Program-made: the position numbers and the translations under genes | NCBI GenBank assembly: GCA_037176885.1 | Contig: JAWWNJ010000008.1 | Location: forward strand, 248,001-312,000 | DNA: 64,000 bases | DNA from: Favolaschia claudopus | Lineage: Eukaryota; Basidiomycota; Agaricomycetes; Agaricales; Mycenaceae | Reading direction: 5' to 3' | Notes under the pieces: model-generated | Databases searched by the model: none | What the model saw: the letters and a program-made list of their open reading frames with translations, nothing else | Told to the model about the DNA's origin: nothing | In this document: positions 31,386 to 43,251 of the stretch, piece by piece | Layout: each line of letters opens with the position of its first letter | Numbering within the stretch: the first letter of the stretch is position 1

Positions 31386-32798
31386 GGTGGGAGAGGATGC
31401 GGGGGATGCATATCAGGATGTTTATAAAGACCGGGCGCACTTATTCCCGCGCCGCAATTCTACTCCGCATCGCACGTAAAATCGAACGTTCGTTGAAGGT
31501 AATTTTAGCAGGACGTGAGGCTGGACTGGACCTTGGGTGGACGAACAGGACTAGGATCGAGCTTTAGTGGAAAGAGTCTGCGAGGTAGTTAGCCTATGTA
31601 TTTGAACAAGAAATATCACTACAGTTTGAACTGAGCAGCATCATGCTACACTGTCTTCAGAGTCTGAGCAAAGTCTGAGAGTCGTGACTTCGAGGTCGTA
31701 GCCTAGGCCAGGCGGTTGTGATCATCCCGGAAATGAATTGAGCGGAGTGACATCGGTAGTTGCATTCAACGCCCATCGGTCGCAGTCATATCAACGCAAT
31801 ACTGGCCCAGAGAGTACAATCTTCAACGTTCGGGAACAAAGCGACATGGCGGTTCGGGGACAAGAGGTTTCCGGCAATCAAACGTCTTTTCCCGGCTTTT
31901 CCCGCGTGTGTTTCCCACGAGTAAATTCCGCCACAGTTCGGTGAGCAAATCAGTCGATCCCTGACCTTACAGTGAGGTTGAGCGGATTTCAGGATGGAGC
32001 CGCAAGAGGTCTTCGAACCTTGGAAAATAACGACTGGTCATCAAAATTGAATACGACCAGTGTTTGGCCAATGTCGGACGGCATGTTGAACCGCTAAGCA
32101 AAGTTCGGATTCAGAATCACAGTCTCTGGCGTAAATTTCCACCTACGTCAAAAATTAGGAGCATCCTGCATCCGGTACACGAGAAGCCAAAGAATTTGAG
32201 AGACTACCTACTAACACTAGAAATTGCAATCCAAGCAAAATCCAACATTGAAAATCTTCGTCACGACACCCGCCAAACACCCGCTTTTGCATGGATACCC
32301 CCGGGTTTCTGGCCCTGAGGTTCCGACACAGAAAGTTATATATCAATCTGCGTATTCTGCATTACATGCTAGGCGGGATGCGGCGCAAACTTCACCTTTT
32401 GAGGTATAATGCGAGATAGATCGACGAACTTTGGACGATATCGTTGATCATCGTCGCAGTTTCTGTTGTCACGGTATAGAATGAGCTGTAGTAGTCGGTA
32501 TTCAGGGAATACTTTGGCCGCATTCATAACGCGTAGAAATCGCGAAGAAACGGAAACTGTAAGTAAAAGACATCGTAACCGGCAATTCACGGGTCGAGGA
32601 ATGCAAACCGGCGACCAATGGGAGCCAATCGGCTGTCGCCAAGATGACAACCGAAGCCAGGAACAGAACGCTAATCCGCACGTTCGATCGGCCGATCGCG
32701 AGCACTCGAAATAAAAAGGGAACGCTATCTTTTGCTTTGCACACTCACCTTTCTCCCTCCAACCGACGCGACTCGTCCAACTATAACTATTACTGAAC
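31386..32798. other. Intergenic region, nothing supported
   Basis: About 1.4 kb between two divergently read genes. Short open frames exist on both strands, without recognisable domains or in-phase splice partners. A TATA-like ATAAAAAGGG at 32711-32720 probably serves the dienelactone hydrolase gene. Confidence 0.5.
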
Positions 32799-34020
32799 AT
32801 GAGTTTCTGCAAAGACTGCGTTAAAGGTGGCCATCACTTACCATTATTTTCATGAACCGCAATCATTTCTGACCGCTTCACAGGCGTTACCCACGAAGGC
32901 GCCCCGGAAGGTCAGTCATCGACCCCTTGTCCACGCTACTGTCCGAGAGGAATCATCCTCAATGACCACTTCCAGGCAAGATCGAGACAATCGGGGGCGT
33001 CGAATGCTATGTTGCCACGCCCACAGTCGACTACCCCAAGGACAAAGTTGTTCTGTACCTCACTGACGTGTTTGGTTTGAATCTGGTGAACAATAAGGTG
33101 CGGAGGTCTTATCAGCCAATTTTATATCTTAGGGCGGAACTGACGATGATCGGGAACACAGCTGTTGTCGGATGATTTCGCGAAGAATGGGTTCAAGGTA
33201 CGCGTCTCCTCAATTCTATGAAAGGGATCAGCGACTGTTCAATTAAAACGACGCAATGCGTAGGTCATCACCCCAGACCTCTTCAACAACGACACCGTCC
33301 CCCTCGACGCGTTCAACCCTGGCGTAAGTCGCATCTTCCCTTCATGTACCCTACCCATCCACAACACAACACAAAACGCGATAACATAAAACAACTCACA
33401 GGTCAACTTCGACCTCATGGCGTGGTTCGGCAAAGGCCACCACGACCAAGCGCACACCCGCCCCATCATCGACAAAGTCATCTCCGCGCTCAAGGCCGAC
33501 GGAGTCACCTCCATCGGCGCAACGGGGTACTGTTTCGGCGGCCGCTACGTATTCGATCTGGCTTTCGACGGGGTGATCAGTGTGGCTGTTACGGCGCATC
33601 CGAGTATGCTGCAGGTTCCGGCTGATCTCGAGGTGCGCTGCTCGATTTTTCTGTTTGTTATCGATCCGCATAGCCTGTGAGACGCTGATGAGTGTGTGAC
33701 TCACAGAAATACGCCTCGACGGCAAAAGCCCCGCTCCTGATCAACGGCTGCGAGATGGACGACATGTTCCCGGTCGCTGCGCAGGAGAAGGCGGATGAGA
33801 TATTCAAGGGCTTCGCACCCGGCTACAAACGCGAGTATTTTGCGGGATGTCACCATGGGTTTGCGACGAGAGGAGATTTGACTGACCCCAAGGTGAGTTC
33901 TTACTTACCGCTTTCCTGATCGCAGCGATTCATTGAATTGACGGGTGTAACTTTGAGGTCAATGCAGCGAAGGAAGATGCATTCAAGGCGAGCGTGGAGT
34001 GGTTTATCAAGTATATGTGA
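32799..34020 (+). CDS. Dienelactone hydrolase family protein
   Basis: This is an alpha/beta hydrolase of the dienelactone hydrolase family, cytosolic because no signal peptide is seen. Exons begin with ATG at 32799 ('MSFCKDCVK'), then very short exons encoding 'GVTHEGAPEG' and 'KIETIGGVECYVATPTVDYP', 'VVLYLTDVFGLN', and the core. The catalytic triad is visible: nucleophile Cys in 'GYCFGG', Asp in 'GCEMDD', His in 'AGCHHGF'. It ends 'ASVEWFIKYM' with TGA at 34020. Family members cleave cyclic or lactone esters, classically in aromatic catabolism; substrates of fungal paralogues vary. At least seven introns. Confidence 0.88.
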
Positions 34021-34538
34021 TTGTGAAGGCTTCAAGATCCTTTTCGTCTTGATTTTTGGAGCACCGAGTCTGTTGTAACCCGAACATTTATTGTACAATC
34101 TGGATGTTTTCTGGTTGTATGTCATTGAACGAGGGGAAGAAATTCGCTGAGCCATCTCGATCCGGATTGCAGAAAGAAAAATAGTCATCTCGAGCAAATC
34201 TCAAGCAGCAGCTAGAGTGAGTGAACGAGGTATTTGCGCCGACTCAGCAAGCGCGCTTTGATACGTTGTGCATTCAGTAAAGAGTTTGGTGGTACAGAGA
34301 CAAGGTGTACTTACATTTCGATGCGGTGGTGGCGAGTTGGTGGTCACTGGCAAAGCTTGGGTGTGACGTGACGTCACGGTATCTGATATCATCATTCGCA
34401 ACTTCTCACGCGCCGGATGATCCCCCGCAAATCATCCGTTGTTCTCTCGTCGCGGAAGCCACCGGTTATAAGTACTGCGCGAGCGAAGTCTGTATTACAG
34501 ACTCGTTTCTAGAGCCTCACCCCCTGTTGAAACCTTGA
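34021..34538. promoter_or_regulatory. Intergenic region with a CRE-like palindrome and TATA box
   Basis: A perfect TGACGTCA (34369-34376) inside GTGACGTGACGTCACGG, a binding site type for bZIP/CREB factors, stands about 165 bases before the ATG at 34539. GGTTATAAGTAC near 34463 may be its TATA box. Confidence 0.6.
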
Positions 34539-34803
34539 ATGTCCTCTCCGATGTTCGAACGCATCCAACGAGCAGCGACCGCTCAACCAGCGTGGAAACC
34601 ACTTGTTCTCGTCACTGTGGCGCTTTCGGGACTCACCGTCATTCTCTATATCCAGCAAAACACACAGTCGTCCCTAGGAACACATTCTGAACAACTTCTG
34701 GCTCACATCAGCGCCAAGAATCCCGATATTTCTTCGGTGCTAGAAGAATCAAGTGGGCCCGCTCGTGCGCCAGATGTCGACAAGAAGGGGGTGCCATCGT
34801 GAG
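34539..34803 (+). CDS. Small single-span membrane protein, hypothetical
   Basis: An 87-codon frame starts 'MSSPMFERIQRAATAQP', contains one hydrophobic helix ('PLVLVTVALSGLTVILYI') and then a polar C-terminal part. A TATA-like and a CRE-like site lie upstream, which favours a real gene. The frame stops at CCATCGTGA; GTGAG there could instead be an intron donor, so the true C-terminus may be longer. Possibly an organelle membrane protein; I cannot assign a family. Confidence 0.35.
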
Positions 34804-34805
34804 TC

Positions 34806-35893
34806 GACGGAGAGAGAAAATAGCATCCGTTGCACTGGCGGCTATGAGAAAGATAGGTGAGTGAACATACAACCCCCCCTCTCAGATTGACAATATCCGA
34901 CTAAAGTATATACACGTGAAGGTTCGCTTAGAGCGATGTCAATGTCGAAACGTTTGTCACTGTACAAGATTTGAACGGTCCCTTGCAGCTCAATTTACTG
35001 TGAGATTATCTTATCAGAATATTTGACGATTGATATTCTCATATCCCATCCTGTGAATCGTAGAGAGGACGCCGACAAGCGAATGATCACTCCTGATGGT
35101 CTGACGCCGACTTGCCTATGTCTAGTTTCATGAGCCTTTGCGGCCTCGTGGCTGGTTAGAGACAACACTTAACTTGGTCTCAAGCAACTGATTTATCTTT
35201 GTATCTTGGATCTCGCTGCTGCAAAATTTTCGTTCGCCCGCAATTCTATTTCAACGACTAACACGTGCCATTTCCAACCAGAATTGAACCGTGGGAATAC
35301 ATCCAAAATCAGACTTCGCCGCGATCGCCGATGGCTATGCTTTCAAGCGAAAAGCGAGGCTGTCCTTTCGCAACGACGACCAAGGCAACCGACTGAGTGC
35401 ACGAAAGGCACATGCGAAAGCCTCGGTCCAGAGCTTCCATTAATTTTGGCTCCCCATGATTTTCTTCCGGCCCCAAGGTTGGACCGGACCCGACTCACCC
35501 GAGCCACGCGCGTAAGTAATGTTGAAAACAGTCTTATTACATAAGTTCGATTTCGAGTTGGGGCGTTGAAGCCAATCGATGCGATTGGACAATTCACGGA
35601 GCTCCAAAAATCCCTTATTATTACTGTTGTATTTGTATCCTATAGACCTAACACATTTACCTATGGATACAGCGAGAATGGTGTAACGAACGATTTAGTA
35701 GTATACGAGCGGAACGAAGAGGTACCATGATATAGATGTCGAGGGACGGAATGTGTGTATGATCTGGAACGTACATGACGGAAAGAAGGCAGAGCGAATA
35801 AGGAAAAAGCATGTCCATAGAGCAGAAAGTTCGTTTTCGTTTCGTCCCAACAAAGAAATGAATGAATCAGCGATTAGGAGTTGTTGGATAGAG
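34806..35893. other. Intergenic region, nothing supported
   Basis: No coding region is recognised. It contains the 3' side of the small membrane-protein gene and, at its right end, the 3' UTR of the bHLH gene on the opposite strand. Confidence 0.45.
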
Positions 35894-37117
35894 TTACCGC
35901 GTGCCCTTTCGAGAGGCGCGATGGACTTGGGGGCCAGGGCGTAGATGCTCGTGGGACCGAGAATCAAATTGAGTCGACGGGGGATGAGACTCCAATTGAC
36001 TCGAGGCCCCGGTATCGTGTACAATAACGTGGCTGGCTCCATGAACTGGAGGAAGCTGGTGTCCCGCCAGAGGGTCGTAGGAGTACTCGCCCGGGGGGAA
36101 CAGAGGCGACAGCTGCGGCTGATCAGGGTGAGGAGGTGGAACGAAATCAAGATGCTCCGGCGGCTGGACGGAAGGCACGAATGGAGCGGTCGCACGGGGA
36201 ACTTGCGGCGGCGGCGGCTGCAGTCGGGAGATATACGGATGCGTCATGAAGGGTTCGTGCGCAGATCGCGGATGCGGGTGATTGTCGTCGTACCATGAAT
36301 GCGCAGCGGAGTACTGGGAAACGTGATGCTCCGTCATCGGGGAGGGGATGTTATGCGCGAAGGGAGAGTGGAAGTGCCCGGGATGAACTTCGGGCTGCGC
36401 ACCGTACTGCATTTGAATCTGGTGCTGCATTTGCTGTTGTTGCTGCTGATGGTGATAGGCTTGAATGCGCGCCAGATCCTCCTGAGAATACCGTCCGACA
36501 CCCCCGCTCTCCTCATCGACATAATCCTCCTCTTCCCCCTCGCCACTAGGCGGATCGGGACTCTCCAACTCGAATTCCGCCCCAACCAACACAATCTCGA
36601 ACGCCTCGCCCCGAACAGGAGGGGGGAGGAGCATAAGGCCTGCGCGCTCACGCCATTCGTTGGCTTCGCGCCGCAGAGACTCGCACTCGTCGCTCAAAAT
36701 ACGAACCTGCTGCGAGGCGAGGAGTCGGTGGCGACGCGATGCGTGGAGATGCGCGATACAGCTGTTGACGACGCTCGATTTCGTTGGCCGCTTGATGGTA
36801 GCGAGGTTCGGGAGCATACTGGCACATTCCTGCGGTGTCGCGATGAGCAATCGAAAGCAAAATGTCAATCATACCAAGTCACGCACGAGAAAACGAGAGT
36901 TCAGAGCCTCCCTCCGCAGCCTCTCGACGGCATTATGTGAAGCGCGGCGCGCGGCATTGGTGCGTGGCTTCGTTTTGGCAGTTCGGGAGGCGCCGGACGT
37001 GGACGAAGGCGAGGTGGAGGTTGTCGACGACGCGCCACTCGGGTTGGGGACGAATTCGAAATTGATTTGCTGAACGGAAGTCGGGGATGAGCTGGCCATT
37101 TTGTGAGGGACAGTCAT
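35894..37117 (-). CDS. bHLH(-zipper) transcription factor (388 aa)
   Basis: Two exons, 37117-36887 and 36829-35894, join in phase 0. The basic helix-loop-helix spans the intron: basic region and helix 1 in 'RRASHNAVERLRREALNSRF', loop 'NLATIKRPTKSSVV', helix 2 'NSCIAHLHASRRH', continuing into a leucine-zipper-like coil ('LLASQQVRILSDECESLRRE'). The H-x3-E-R basic signature (H, E, R in 'SHNAVERLRR') predicts E-box binding (CANNTG). The rest is low complexity: an acidic stretch, a glutamine run ('HHQQQQQQMQHQ') and a proline-rich tail. The upstream ATG at 37309 was rejected because a palindromic TATA (GGTATATATACC, about 37247-37258) would lie inside that frame. Function in regulation is from family; targets unknown. 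Confidence 0.85.
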
Positions 37118-38687
37118 TTTTTGGTCAAACGAGCGTGAGGTGATGAAGGAGTGGACGGCCGCTAGAGCGACGAGACGGTGGAGGTCATGAGAAGAAACGA
37201 AGAAGGGAGAGGGCTCAAGGCAAATCAATTGCCAATTGTGGCCGCCGGTATATATACCGTCGCCTATTTCATTCTGAGCAACCCGAGTTGCCGCGATCAT
37301 CAACTTCACGGTTGCTTGCCGCTAGTTACCGCCCATCATTGTCGATCAGCACATTTCAAAATGGACGCCGGTGGCGCGCAACGCTGAGCACTCTTCTGAC
37401 CCACAGAGCAACTATCGTGTGGTCAGTAGAGTTACCATCGACGTCACTCAATTTTAGGCTCAGGAAGCTGCAGTTGCATATGTTTCTCATCGGAACTTGA
37501 AGAAAGCGCTCTGTTCGTAACAAGGGAGTGGATTCATCGTACATATGGAAGGGAATGCAGTTGCAAGAATATACACACTTTCAGAAGTCTGGCCTCTACA
37601 GCTTTTGCGTGGACAGAAAACTGCAAGGGCTCGCAAATACCGAGGGCAACGTCCGGCCAGCACATGAATTGCGGCGAGGACGTTCCCAAAAGCGCTGTTT
37701 ACACCGTACACCGTACACAGCTCGGAATAATCGATCAAGCTCGATTCCTCGGACCAGCGTGCTGGGGGCACTGAATCCATGGAAGTCTGAGTCAGAATCG
37801 GTTTGAGTATCAATTTAGACAAGAAAAGAGAGAAACGTTACTCCTGTTAGACAAAGAAAATCAGATTTCAACACTACCAACAAATGCAGGAACACGGAAT
37901 CGGGGCAGAAAGAAAGTTGGCCATCTGCTTCGGACCCTCGACATCCTGTTGAGCCTGGAAGAGACAAAGTCAATCTTCGTTTGAAGGGTCGCCCAGGTAG
38001 AATGATGGACACTGGGGCGACGGCCGGCTAGAAACGAAGACCAGCGGAAAACGAAATCAAGTCGGCGCAAAATGACTTACTAATGCATGAAAATAAATAC
38101 CGTTTTAGATGCAATCCGTCCGTGACTGGCGGCTTCTCAGGACTATGGAGGAGGTATCCATCGAACTATAATTCAAAGCAAACCAGAGGAACAGGGTATG
38201 ATCATCCGAAATCGATTGAAAAAGGAATACTCACCTCAATGAAAGCCAACGGACAACGCGGCCTCTCCGATGGGGTACTACTGCGGTGGAGTATGGGTGT
38301 ATCGATCATAATCTGAATGAAATGAACCACGATCCGAACGCGCACGATACGCACTAGACCACCAAGCAAAATGCACGTCAATCAAAAGGCGACGATACAG
38401 AAGGGGTGAGGAATCATGAGAGCTTGAGTTTCGGGATCCGATATATATTTCTGTTTCGTGTTTGCTGATGGGCTTTTTCGAGTATTGAGGCCGGGGATGG
38501 TGGATGCTTTGAGTAAAGGAATAAGATACGGATAGACGAGAAGATTAGATGAAGTAGTCGTACTCAAGCTTCCATTTAGTTGCTTGGAAAAAGAGTCCCC
38601 GAGAAACCCGAATTCTCGAAACCCTGCGCTCGCTTTCCTTCCATGAAGCAGTGAAAACTTTTGGAAAACCCTGTTACTAATACTTAC
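37118..38687. other. Intergenic region with the bHLH promoter; otherwise nothing supported
   Basis: It holds the TATA palindrome of the bHLH gene near 37247-37258. Further right, several open frames lack recognisable content. Later exons of the small minus-strand gene at 38688-38975 may lie between 38.2 and 38.7 kb. Confidence 0.4.
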
Positions 38688-38975
38688 CAACCATGGACCG
38701 GCGAAAGCAAGCTGAAAGAGGGTGTCAGCTCCGGTGGGCAGTCCTAGGGTCAAAAGCTGCTCTTGAAGAATGTAAGTATGCTCCTCCGGAGGCTGACTCT
38801 GCCGCATAAAGGCATTCCAAAGGTACCTGAAATGTAGAAATGAAATGAGTGGCGTTAACTTGAAGAATGCGTGAAGTGCGTGAAGGTTCAAACTTTGGGT
38901 TTGTTGTGCTGCTGGAGTCTCCGTAGTTTACCTGTTGCGCCACATAAAAGTTCTGGGAGCTTCTCTGGGATGCAT
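38688..38975 (-). CDS. Small protein gene, probably incomplete 3' end, divergent to the F-box gene
   Basis: Two exons (38975-38932 and 38826-38688) join in phase and encode about 61 residues starting 'MHPREAPRTFMWRNRYLWN' and containing 'EEHTYILQEQLLTLGLPTGA'. The second exon ends at a good GTAAGT donor, so at least one more exon should follow; I could not place it. I do not recognise the family. The N-terminus is basic and could be a mitochondrial presequence, which is inference. Confidence 0.35.
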
Positions 38976-39137
38976 GGGAGGCTGGACTCACACTGGTGAA
39001 GGGTGACGAAGGAGGAAAAAGGCAAGAGAGATGGATGCCGTAACTTATCGTGGGAGGCCGATGCCGCATCATCTGGCCAAGCCCGGGCCGGGACACGTTT
39101 CTGCTTTTCACCTCGTCGTAACGGGTTCGTCTGCCCA

Positions 39138-40293
39138 ATGAGCTCCCCGACTCCGCTCGATATTCCAGAACTTTTGGAAAACTGTCTCGCCCCCCTGGCC
39201 GACGATCCTGGCACCCTCCTCGCCTGCTCTCTGGTGGCTCGTTCCTGGGTGGATACCACACAATCACTCCTTTTCCGTGCTCCCCATCGCACAACACACA
39301 CATTTTCGTATTCAGACGATGAAGTACTCAGCTTTTGTGGCGCATTAACGCGCTCACCCCATCTCGTACGATATGTTCGCGAGCTGAGCATCATGGAGCA
39401 CGAAATCCAGGTCTCCACGGCGCAAACGCTCTGCAGCGTCTCTTTTACCCACCTCAAAAAACTCTCACTGGGGGTCAACCTAATAAAATCAGCTGAATTA
39501 TTCCACCCGCTTCTTGCGCTTCCTTCGCTGCAGACTCTTTCTTTGATCACGGGAAGCCGCATTGCACCTTGCCTACGCTTCTTGGCGCTCTGTCCGTCGA
39601 TTCGCCACTTTCGGCTATCTTACGGTGGACCGGACGACGAACCGCCTATTTCTCCCCCACATTCCCATCCCATCCGGCTGAAATCACTGTCTCTTGATTT
39701 TGCGCGTGACGCGAATTACACTCGGGGGCAAAGTTTGCATCCTACGGCTGTTCCCCTCATCGATCTTTCCAATCTAAAAGCGCTCGAAATAGTAGAGGAG
39801 AGTTTCGTTGATTGGGATACCCTACCTCTCAGTGCGAGGCATTCGATCAAGTTCTATGATGTCCACAATTGGGTAAGGATCTTTTCGCAAAGAAATCGAC
39901 GTATAAACAATGTCTGACCGCGACCCTCCAGGACTCCCCCGGCATCAACCTCTCACTGTTTCCAACCTCTCTGTCCTCCGAATTGTGGTCACCGGCGAAA
40001 CCTGGTCCCCCATCATCAGCACGTTGAGCACCCTCTCCGAGGCCGATTCGCCGATACAATCCATACAACTCCTTGTCCTTAACGTTCAATACACGGGCAT
40101 GCAATTCGAAAGGGACAACTGTGCGCCTCTGGACCGTCTTTTATGCTCCCCACCACTCTCACGAGCGGGAATCCAGTTCGAAGTTAATTCAAAACGGAAC
40201 AATGGTTTGGACGAGAGCTTGCGGACATCGTTTCTGGCGGTGGTTGCGCAGAAACGGGTAATGCTTCCTAGTATCCTTAACGGCGATATCTGA
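39138..40293 (+). CDS. F-box/LRR-like protein with a frame problem at the exon junction
   Basis: Exon 1 starts 'MSSPTPLDIPELLENCLAPLADD' with an F-box-like N-terminus ('LLACSLVARSWVDTTQSLLF'), followed by leucine-rich-repeat-like strands ('FTHLKKLSLGVNL', 'LPSLQTLSLITG'). Such proteins recruit targets to SCF ubiquitin ligases; mushrooms have hundreds. A GTAAGG donor lies at 39873 and a CAG acceptor ends at 39931. The downstream exon has LRR-like content ('VSNLSVLRIVVTGETWSPII') only in a frame that this junction does not give. Either a one-base change has broken the gene, a non-standard splice is used, or the real protein is shorter. Confidence 0.65.
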
Positions 40294-40714
40294 AGATGAT
40301 GCCATACAGTTTCAGATGGTTTATCGTTCGTCGGAGATGATACAGAGTTGGCGAACGGTGAGTCAATGCTAGAACCACCACTCAAGTTGTGATTGAAACT
40401 TGTATTAGGATGTCGTTGATAGTCTGTAGCTCCGGTCTTGTACGATGGCAATGGGAGATGTTCTGTTTCAAGTCTTTTGGGCTTGTCTCGGGTTGATTAC
40501 TTTCACTGAGACATGATTGCGCTGGACGGTACGTCATGTTTTCAATTTGTGTTGCGTAGAGCAGTGTTGGGACTCGTTCACAGAATCCAACTCGTCAAGG
40601 TTCGTTTGAAAGTCGTGGATTGGTATTTCGTCATACAAATGTATGCTAGCGGCGGGTATGCTAATATTCTGAAACAAATACACTACTCTAGTTTCAAAGA
40701 GGGCCACCCGCCGT
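40294..40714. other. Intergenic region, nothing supported
   Basis: About 420 bases between two convergent genes; should contain both 3' UTRs. No gene is seen. Confidence 0.5.
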
Positions 40715-41373
40715 TCAACAAATATCAAGTGCCACATCCGCTTGCCACACATCCTCGAACGTATTCTGCAACGATATCAAAATCAAGTGCTCGAATCGCA
40801 CACAGTTGGGAGACACCATCCAGGATCGGTCCGACGGGGTTTCGTATTGCGCTTTCTATTTCCGACGCACAAAACAAAAGTAAGTGCTCGAATCGAAAGC
40901 GAAAGCCAAGGAGAAAGAGGACAAGCCAACTAACCTCAATAAAATGCGCGAAACTCGTAGCGATTTGAACCGCCAATGCCACCCGCGTTATAGGTGCGCC
41001 GTTAGGGGCGACGACTGGTATCGCGCGACACCATTCGATGTGTCCATATCCGGGCCACTGAACCCAAATTCAGCACATCTTCCACGGACGATGATTTTGG
41101 ACATACTATAATCCGAAATATCACCCTCTGTAGTCCCGTATACGCAAGCACCGGATCCCCCGCTCCTTGGATTGGCGCCCCCGTCCCCTGCAACCGCAAA
41201 TCCTTCATCGAGACCCCCTGATGCCGCGGGCGTCCGGTGAGGTCGAAGCAGATGGGTGGGTAGAGGTGTGTGTTGGCGGTAGCGGTCTTCCATTGACCTG
41301 GAGAGTAAATTTCCATTGGGACACGGCGGCGGGTGGGAGAAACAAAGGCAGGTTGCTGGGGGTAGTGAGGCAT
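40715..41373 (-). CDS. Mushroom-lineage protein with 'WPGYGHIEW' motif (176 aa)
   Basis: Exons 41373-41107, 41057-40935 and 40855-40715 join in phase 0. The protein starts 'MPHYPQQPAFVSPTRRR', contains 'HQGVSMKDLRLQGTGAP', then at the first junction 'RVIFRII' + 'WPGYGHIEWCRAIPV', and ends 'VRFEHLILISLQNTFEDVWQ' and 'ADVALDIC'. I recognise this motif order as an abundant uncharacterised agaricomycete family that often starts with a variable N-terminus. The function is unknown. A TATATATA element on the minus strand lies near 41501-41512, about 130 bases upstream. Confidence 0.75.
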
Positions 41374-43251
41374 TTGGGCTGTAGTGTGGGTTGAACGAGG
41401 TATAAAGTGTGGAAATTAAAGTGAGGCGATTGAGGAGGAGAGTTCGGATAGATTGTGTAGCTGGGCGCAATGGATTGAATATTTGCACGTCGAGGAGGAC
41501 GGATATATATATTTTTGGCCATTTCAAAGCGGACAATGGTCAAAGCCACCCGACTCGTTGCAAGAACAAAGCAGGAAGCTCCGTACGACAAAGCGCGATC
41601 GATCACAAAGGGTTTGTGCGTGCAGTGGCAGTCGGGGTGGCCAAAGCATAGTCAATTGAGACGCAGAAAGAGGCTTGGTGATTTTGAGATGAGACATAGC
41701 TCGTTGTGGGCTGCTTGGTCAAAGCGCAGCCTGTTCAAGATTGAATATTTGTTATCAATTGTTCATTGTTTTCGACCGATCGACGCTGGTTGTGTATGAG
41801 GACGGTCAGATTGTTCAAAGCCACTGATGGGTTGACGGAATTCGAAACAGAGAAAGCGACAGTGAGTCCGAAGCACACCAAAGATAATGGTCTTTCGGCT
41901 GACCTGACCGACATTCCGAAAGATTGCCGAGCGTTTTCTATTGGAGCGGAACACCCCGGACCAATGGGAACAATCTCGGCAGTGAGCGTGTTGCGTTGCG
42001 GAATGTCGATAAGTAGCGTGAGCCGAAGGACCATGTAGTCGAGACTGTTGAGTGTTTATTGGAGCGTTTGGTGAGCAAGAAGAGCTAAATTCTTGAAGAA
42101 AACAAACTGATAAGGCCCAAGAGTCTCAGACAAGGTTGAATTTCCAGATCGCTGACTGTGCACTCGGACAAACTCGATCCGAACAAGGGTCATCCTGAGA
42201 CAATGATCGGTGATGCCGGAGGAAGTTCTAAATTTGAACCAGACCAGTTTCAAGGTTGAAACGAAAGCTCGCGGAAAGACAGAGCCATCGCTCCCGCGAC
42301 AACATACAGAAGATGATAAGCTAAAAACGTATGAAACTGTCGTCTAGGGTCAGTCCCGAGTCAGCGTGGAATTCTCAGATGCTGGATTTGTTCAAGCTCA
42401 GGCTCTATTCAATCGTACGCCTTGTTCAACTTGTTCAAGACTCGAAGGAAACCATGGAGCTACAAAGCCAGCCCCAGGATGCGACCTCCCCTTTACCTTG
42501 AATTCAGCTTCGCCACACGCAGACTGTCCACAAAGTTTGCACTCACCGTTGTCCAGTCCTGGAGTCCTGGACTATTAATAGCAGTTCATTCCCGGGCCGT
42601 CATCTGATTAGATTATCGGTTCTCTTATGGCTACCTAGAAGAACTGGGAAGAAAAACGAAGCGCGGGATGACGCAAACACCCACCTAAATTCTCAGAGAG
42701 TACCACGCTGGTGGCTACAGCATAATAGCCTGGTTCTGAACCGTTACCAGGATAACGGGCTAACCAAGCAGATGGATTTGATTATTTCGGGTTTGGCAAG
42801 GGTGGGTAATTGGCACATGGGGGATGTTCGAATTTTGGTAACGGTTGGCGCCGAACAGCTCCGTACATTCGTATCTAAAATGCACGAGAGCGCGGTAAAT
42901 AACTGCTGCTCAAACCTGAAGAGGAGTGTTCGTGAGTTAACGACCTGGACGACGATTTGCGAAGTATCCTTGGATGCGGGAAATTTTGTCTTGAAAAGCG
43001 GTCTAGATCAGTGTACCAATCCAATCCTATACAGCGGATAAAATGACGCGTTGATTGTCCTACCCACGGCAGTGGGGCGTCGTTTATAAATACGACTTTT
43101 CCCATCTCCGCTCCCATGCGAAGTGAGACCGGAGATGTGCAGCTGCGAATAAGAAGTAAAGAATTGGTATCTGATAACAATATAAGAGGGACTCCGTGCC
43201 TTCCTTCCATCTCTTCTCTACGTCCTCCCACCTGACATCGAATTCCCCGCC
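41374..43251. other. Intergenic region, nothing supported
   Basis: About 1.9 kb. It holds the TATA region of the minus-strand gene at its left end, and TTTATAAATA near 43083, probably the TATA box of the 2OG oxygenase gene. Open frames between have no recognisable content. Confidence 0.5.
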
